DNA of 64,000 nt, from positions 248,001 through 312,000 of the forward strand of contig NZ_JALPRD010000004.1 of the NCBI RefSeq assembly GCF_023197165.1, written 5' to 3'. Below, in pieces: positions 60,147 through 64,000 of the stretch. Each line of letters opens with the position of its first letter. The stretch's first letter is position 1. Below the pieces are notes generated by a model. It made no database searches. It had not been told where the DNA came from and worked only from the letters and a program-made list of their open reading frames with translations. The stretch is from Sphingopyxis sp. MSC1_008 (GTDB taxonomy: Bacteria; Pseudomonadota; Alphaproteobacteria; Sphingomonadales; Sphingomonadaceae). Both the position numbers and the translations under genes were made by a program.

Positions 60147-60491
60147 GTTCATCCCCTCCCTGCGCGCCCGAGGCCGCAATGCTGTTTTCTCGAACCGGTC
60201 GGGAAACAGGCGGAGGGGAAGTCGACAGGCCGTGTCCGCGATTGCGCGGCTGCTGGCCAAACGATCCCGCCCTCTCCCGGCGACGCTCCACCGCTCCCGG
60301 ACGGGTGGATCGCTCCCCCGAATCGTGCGGCGCCTTCGGAAGTGCCGCCTATTTTGTCCCGGGTCAATCTATATTGTCTCTTTATAGAATACATCGTCCC
60401 GTGTAATGGGACATTAATTTGGTTCGAACCAGAGCAATTTGGGTGTAGCGCTGTCGCGCGCGCCGCGCCGGACAGCACGCTAGGATGATCG
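60147..60491. promoter_or_regulatory. Divergent control region between TonB receptor and IclR regulator
   Basis: These 345 bases contain no supported gene. GTCCC at 60396-60400 pairs with GGGAC at 60408-60412 around a seven-base centre in an AT-rich stretch, and a further GTCCCGGG lies near 60356. The paired site is a candidate for the IclR protein, whose relatives bind short inverted repeats between divergent genes. Confidence 0.45.
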
Positions 60492-61307
60492 ATGGGCAGA
60501 AATGAAACACGTCTGGGGCCGACAGGACCGACAGACGATATCGATCCCAAGGGGCCCAATCGTCCGGTTGGACTGGCGCTCCTCCTCGTCGAACGGGTCG
60601 CCGAATGGCAGCCGATCGGCGCGAGCGATCTCGCGCGCCGCCTCGCCCTGCCCAAGGCGACGGTACACCGCCTGCTGCTCGCGCTGGAAGCGTTCGGCTG
60701 GCTCGAGCGCGATGGCGGAAGCCGTCCCCTTTGGTCGGTGTCGATGCGGCCGATCGCGGTCGGTGGCCGGGCGATCGAACGCAAGAGCGGCCTGCGCATG
60801 GCGGCGCTGTCGGTTATGGACGCCTTGCGCCACGCCACCGGCGAAACGATCCACCTTGGCCTCGTCGATGGCGAGAATATTGCGCTGATCGAGCGCATCG
60901 ACGGCGTGAACAGCGTCAATATATTTCTTCCCGTCGGAACAAGCTGGGACCTCAGCTGGTCGAGCAGCGGAAAGGCCGTTCTGGCGCACCTGCCCGAGGC
61001 CGAGCAGCAGAGCTATCTGCGAACGCCGCGCTTTCGGCGGAAATCGGAGACCGACATCATCCCGCCCGATCAACTTGCCGAAGAGCTGGCGCAGATACGC
61101 GAGCGCGGTTTTGCGATTTCCGTCGGTGTCCCGCCCGCGGCGAGCAGCAGCATCGGCATGGCCATCTTCGACAAGCGAGGCCGGCCGTTCGCCGGCCTTT
61201 CGATCACCGGCGCCTCCGACCGGCTGCGCGAGGAGCAACTGCTCGCACTGGCCCCGCACCTCACCGCCGCCGCGCGGCGCATTTCGATCGGGATGAACAT
61301 GGATTAA
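60492..61307 (+). CDS. IclR-family transcription regulator
   Basis: The 271-residue protein has an N-terminal winged helix (about residues 25-90: GLALLLVERVAEWQPIGASDLARRLALPKATVHRLLLALEA in order) and a C-terminal effector domain with LRHATGETIHLGLVDGENIALIERIDG, SSSGKAVLAHLPEAE and the late GLSITGASDRL. IclR proteins sense small organic acids or aromatic compounds and often control a divergent operon, here the TonB-SurE pair. The ATG at 60492 gives a 20-residue hydrophilic leader before the DNA-binding domain. Confidence 0.88.
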   Translation: MGRNETRLGPTGPTDDIDPKGPNRPVGLALLLVERVAEWQPIGASDLARRLALPKATVHRLLLALEAFGWLERDGGSRPLWSVSMRPIAVGGRAIERKSGLRMAALSVMDALRHATGETIHLGLVDGENIALIERIDGVNSVNIFLPVGTSWDLSWSSSGKAVLAHLPEAEQQSYLRTPRFRRKSETDIIPPDQLAEELAQIRERGFAISVGVPPAASSSIGMAIFDKRGRPFAGLSITGASDRLREEQLLALAPHLTAAARRISIGMNMD

Positions 61308-61485
61308 CGACCTTCGGCCGATTGGAGATTTCGCCGAAATCGAGAATTTTCTCATTTAGTTTCATAGCGTAGTTTTCACGGACTGCCGCTCGGTCATTTC
61401 AGACCAACTATTTTTTATTCTTTGTTTTTCAATTATTTATTGAAAAATGAGTATTTAAAATGAGTATTTAAGTGGAAACAGGATC

Positions 61486-62082
61486 ATGGCGGCGATCGAA
61501 GTAGATCCGGACAAGGTTCACGAATTCGTGGACATGGACGGTTTCTATCATTGGCTAAGCCGGCATCATGCCGGCGAACGCGAAGTGTGGATCAAGATCC
61601 ACAAGGTCAGATCGGGCCTCGCATCGATCACGCCCGAACAGGCGATCTGGGCGGCGCTGTGCTGGGGATGGATCGACGCGATCCGCAAATCCTTCGACGA
61701 AAAAAGCTTCCTTCAACGCTACACCCCGCGCAGCGCGAAAAGCGTCTGGAGCCAGATCAACATCGATAATGTCGCACGGCTGACCGCCGAAGGCCGAATG
61801 ACCGAGCATGGGCTGAAACAGGTCGAGGCGGCGAAGGCCGATGGCCGCTGGGATCGCGCCTATCGCGTCAAGGGATCGGAAATTCCGGACGATCTGCGGG
61901 CGGCGATCGATGCCGAACCCGAGGCCAAGGCCATGCTGGAAAAGCTGACCGCGCAGAACCGCTTCGCGCTGATCTTTCGTCTCGGTACGATCAAGACCGA
62001 CGCCGGGCGGAAAAAGAAGATCGCCGACATGGTCGCTATGCTGAAGCGCGGCGAGACTTTTCACCCGCAAAAAGCGAAGTGA
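61486..62082 (+). CDS. YdeI/OmpD-associated family protein
   Basis: The 198-residue protein has the family phrases FYHWLSRHHAGEREVWIKIHK, PEQAIWAALCWGWIDAIRKSFD and FLQRYTPRSAKSVWSQINIDNVARL, then a C-terminal region with LRAAIDAEPEAKAMLEKL and FRLGTIKTDAGRKKKIADMV. This family is widespread and linked to stress or antimicrobial-peptide tolerance, but its biochemical role is unclear. It has no signal peptide. The gene is single; the AT-rich 178-base gap before it probably holds its promoter. It converges with the HxlR gene. Confidence 0.82.
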   Translation: MAAIEVDPDKVHEFVDMDGFYHWLSRHHAGEREVWIKIHKVRSGLASITPEQAIWAALCWGWIDAIRKSFDEKSFLQRYTPRSAKSVWSQINIDNVARLTAEGRMTEHGLKQVEAAKADGRWDRAYRVKGSEIPDDLRAAIDAEPEAKAMLEKLTAQNRFALIFRLGTIKTDAGRKKKIADMVAMLKRGETFHPQKAK

Positions 62083-62100
62083 CGCCGCTTCGCAGCGGTT

Positions 62101-62454
62101 TCAACCGTTGGTCGCAGCAACGATAGCTGCGTCCGCATCAGCCCCGCCCGCCACGGCATCCCACCAGTCGCCGAGCGCGTCAATCAGCGGCACGAGCCGT
62201 TCGCCGTCGGGGGTCAGGTCATATTCGACCCGCCGGGGATAGCCCTCGAACTCGGTACGCTGGACAATCCCCGCATCTTCGAGCTTGCGCAGTTCGAGCG
62301 TCAGCATCTTGTGCGAGATCGTCGGATTGTCACGGCGCAGGTCACTGAAGCGCTTCGTCCCGTCGCTGAGATAATAGATGAGCAGGGTCGGCCAGCGGCC
62401 GCTCAGCACCTGCATCACTTCCTCGATCGGACAGCGCGAAACCAGATCTTTCAT
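62101..62454 (-). CDS. HxlR-family transcription regulator
   Basis: The 117-residue protein is a compact winged helix with the family phrases CPIEEVMQVLSGRWPTLLIYYLSDGTKRFSDLRR in order, HKMLTLELRKLEDAGIVQR and VEYDLTPDGERLVPLIDALGDWW. The conserved cysteine near residue 8 is the redox or electrophile sensor in several relatives. The ATG at 62454 is chosen because MKDLVSRCPIEEVM matches the usual start. It is divergent from a GST gene, with a 13-bp palindrome between, so it probably represses that gene until an electrophile is present. Confidence 0.87.
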   Translation of the reverse strand: MKDLVSRCPIEEVMQVLSGRWPTLLIYYLSDGTKRFSDLRRDNPTISHKMLTLELRKLEDAGIVQRTEFEGYPRRVEYDLTPDGERLVPLIDALGDWWDAVAGGADADAAIVAATNG

Positions 62455-62479
62455 CGGGGCCTCATGGTTACAAAAAGGT

Positions 62480-62492
62480 GCGTAATTTACGC
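62480..62492. promoter_or_regulatory. Palindrome between HxlR regulator and GST genes
   Basis: GCGTAA-T-TTACGC is a perfect inverted repeat with a one-base centre, 26 bases before the HxlR start and 66 bases before the GST start. It is well placed for autoregulation and control of the divergent GST gene. Confidence 0.5.
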
Positions 62493-62557
62493 GCGGACAG
62501 CGCGCCCTATATCTGGCTCCGCTGCGCAGCTCCCCCTCAAGAAGATGGAGCAATACA

Positions 62558-63262
62558 TTGGAACCGATCCTTATCTATGGCTTCCCGCTGGGAAGTTCCA
62601 TGGGCCTCGTCGCGGCCCTCGAATGGCTGGGCAAACCCTATCGCCTGTGCCGCGTCGACATGCTCGGCGAAATGCGCGAGCCCGCCTATGCCCGCATCAA
62701 CGCTCGGCACGAAACTCCAGTACTGATCACCCACCAGGGCGCGGCGCTGACCGAGACCATGGCGATAGCGCATTGGCTCGCGGCGCGCGACGACAAACGG
62801 CGGATTAGCCCCGATCCGCTATCGTCCGAAGGCGACCGGATGCGGCAGGCCATGGCGTTCATCAACACCGGCTTCACCGGCTCCTTCACCCCGCTGTGGG
62901 TCGCGCTCGAAATGGCCCCGCCGCGTCCCGCGCTGCAAGCGTCGCTCCGCGAATGGGGCAAGGAAGCGGTGATCGCACGCCACGACCGGCTGGAGGAAAT
63001 GGTCGGCGACGGCCCCTATCTGGTCGGCGACCGGCCGACGCTGGCCGATGCGCTGTTCATCGGGGTCGCGCGCTGGCTGGAGTTTCACGAGGTTGCCGAG
63101 CCCGTTCGCTGGCCGAAGCTCGCGGCGCTGCGCGCAAGGCTGGAGGCCGATCCGGCCGTCGCCTATGCCACCGCGCTCGAAAGCGGCGAGACGGCGCCGG
63201 GTAGCGGCCTCTGCCTCGGCCATGCCCCGCTCGCCAAGTTGATCGAGCGTTACGGCGCCTGA
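62558..63262 (+). CDS. Glutathione S-transferase family protein
   Basis: The 234-residue protein has a thioredoxin-like N-domain (about residues 1-80) with ILIYGFPLGSSMGLVAALEWLGKPY and the glutathione-binding turn ETPVLITHQGAALTETMAIAHWL, then an all-helical C-domain with GPYLVGDRPTLADALFIGVARWL. The start is a TTG with GGAG eight bases upstream; no ATG lies in a suitable place. It should conjugate or reduce an electrophile with glutathione and is probably controlled by the divergent HxlR regulator. Confidence 0.86.
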   Translation: MEPILIYGFPLGSSMGLVAALEWLGKPYRLCRVDMLGEMREPAYARINARHETPVLITHQGAALTETMAIAHWLAARDDKRRISPDPLSSEGDRMRQAMAFINTGFTGSFTPLWVALEMAPPRPALQASLREWGKEAVIARHDRLEEMVGDGPYLVGDRPTLADALFIGVARWLEFHEVAEPVRWPKLAALRARLEADPAVAYATALESGETAPGSGLCLGHAPLAKLIERYGA

Positions 63263-63350
63263 TGGGGCCGATGCGCGGCGCGTCGTCGCCGCGCACCGCT
63301 TCCCCGCTTGCGCGATTGTGAGTACCCGCCACCTTTGATAGCAAGGCGCC

Positions 63351-63833
63351 ATGGACCGGATCGAAACCGAAGCATCGGGCGGCTGCCAGTGCGGGGCGGT
63401 GCGCTATCATGTCACCGCGGTGCTCGACAGCTCGCATATCTGTCATTGCCGGATGTGCCAGAAGGCGGCGGGCAATTTCTTTATCGCGCTGATCGGCGTG
63501 CCGCGCGACGCGATCACATGGACGCGCGGCGCGCCCGCGACGTTCAACAGTTCGGACAAGGCGGCGCGCGGTTTCTGCCGCGACTGCGGGACGCCGCTGA
63601 CTTATGACTATGCCGGCAGCAAGCATATCAACCTGACGACCGGGTCGTTCGACGACCCCTCGGCGTTCCCGCCGCAGGTCCAGTTCGGGCTGGAAGGCCA
63701 GTTGTCGCTGTTCGAGGATCTGCCGATCAAGGCCGAGGGCACGACCGAGGCGGTGATGAGCAATCTTGTCGGCGCGATCAAGGCGAGCAACCACCAGCAT
63801 CCGGACCACGACACCGACCGCTGGCCCGCCTGA
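63351..63833 (+). CDS. GFA/CENP-V family zinc protein
   Basis: The 160-residue protein has the GFA fold zinc ligands: GGCQCGAVRYHV, CHCRMCQKAAG and FCRDCGTPLTY. Some relatives bind glutathione or its formaldehyde adduct (Gfa), but most are unassigned, so a formaldehyde role is only possible. It follows the GST gene by 88 bases on the same strand. Shared glutathione chemistry would make them functional partners. The start ATG has AAGG upstream. Confidence 0.87.
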   Translation: MDRIETEASGGCQCGAVRYHVTAVLDSSHICHCRMCQKAAGNFFIALIGVPRDAITWTRGAPATFNSSDKAARGFCRDCGTPLTYDYAGSKHINLTTGSFDDPSAFPPQVQFGLEGQLSLFEDLPIKAEGTTEAVMSNLVGAIKASNHQHPDHDTDRWPA

Positions 63834-63838
63834 CCCTC

Positions 63839-64000
63839 CTATGACGGGAGCGCGTTTATCGCCGCGCTGGGCGTCAAGCCGAAGGTTTCGCGAAAGGCGC
63901 GCGACAGATGCGCGGTGTCGGCAAAGCCGGCGTCCATCGCCGCGGTGCGAACGAGCGCGCCTTGCTTCATCTGCTGCGCCGCAAATTGCATCGCCGACCA
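63839..64000 (-). CDS. AraC-family regulator, 3' end only (cut by window edge)
   Basis: The last 53 residues of a protein run in from beyond the window. They include TAAMDAGFADTAHLSRAFRE and TFGLTPSAAI, the second helix-turn-helix of AraC-type DNA-binding domains, and end ALPS. The 5' part is missing, so the sensing domain cannot be judged. It converges on the GFA gene with five bases between stops. Confidence 0.8.
   Translation of the reverse strand, partial: WSAMQFAAQQMKQGALVRTAAMDAGFADTAHLSRAFRETFGLTPSAAINALPS

Overview
The window is a GC-rich chromosomal segment, most likely from a sphingomonad alphaproteobacterium (Sphingopyxis, Sphingomonas or Novosphingobium type). The reasons are five TonB-dependent receptors in 64 kb, sphingomonad-style transporters and esterases, many ATGA/GTGA stop-start overlaps, GTG and TTG starts, and an inverted-repeat REP-like element with the core CCCGGACTTGATCCGGG. 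I see no rRNA, tRNA, CRISPR, prophage or insertion sequence. The genus is inferred, not shown.

1-11.7 kb: a secreted PHB-depolymerase-like esterase and a small outer-membrane barrel protein converge on a terminator. Then comes a tight six-gene operon: outer-membrane factor, MacA-like adaptor, MacB-type ATPase, MacB-type permease, OmpR-type regulator and histidine kinase. This is a tripartite efflux or export pump with its own two-component system. A TonB receptor follows on the other strand.

11.7-23.5 kb: a type I secretion locus. Two paralogous RTX proteins (727 and 1603 aa), each with a beta-helix-like N-terminus and glycine-aspartate calcium-binding repeats, lie tail to tail and share one hairpin at their stop codons. 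The HlyB-type ABC exporter and HlyD-type adaptor are divergent from the larger one. No TolC partner lies beside them.

23.5-40 kb: two catabolic units on the minus strand. One holds a TonB receptor, a D-2-hydroxyacid (D-lactate/glycolate type) FAD dehydrogenase, an MFS transporter, an AraC regulator and a GntR/FadR regulator. A repeated operator-like motif lies before both the receptor and the regulator pair. The other holds a TonB receptor, a Spinster-like MFS, an acyl-CoA ligase, a TetR regulator, a DUF3089 lipase-like protein and a tiny exported peptide. An SDR and a type-B carboxylesterase sit between the two units.

40-56.8 kb: an esterase and glycosidase island. It has a lipoprotein, a PHB-type esterase, a Tat-exported GH1 glycosidase, an exported carboxylesterase, four HSL-type esterases, a LacI regulator, a TonB receptor, a GH37 trehalase, an acyl-CoA ligase and an MFS transporter. 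A near-identical 14-bp palindrome, TGTTATCGAT(G/A)TCA, occurs four times, each just before one of the outward transcription units around the LacI gene. This defines a probable local regulon. Its gene content suggests uptake and stepwise breakdown of an acylated sugar, possibly an acyl-trehalose glycolipid. This is the most interesting candidate system in the window.

56.9-64 kb: a TonB receptor with an exported SurE-like phosphatase, a divergent IclR regulator, a YdeI-family protein, a divergent HxlR regulator and GST pair, a GFA-family zinc protein, and the 3' end of an AraC-type gene cut by the window edge.
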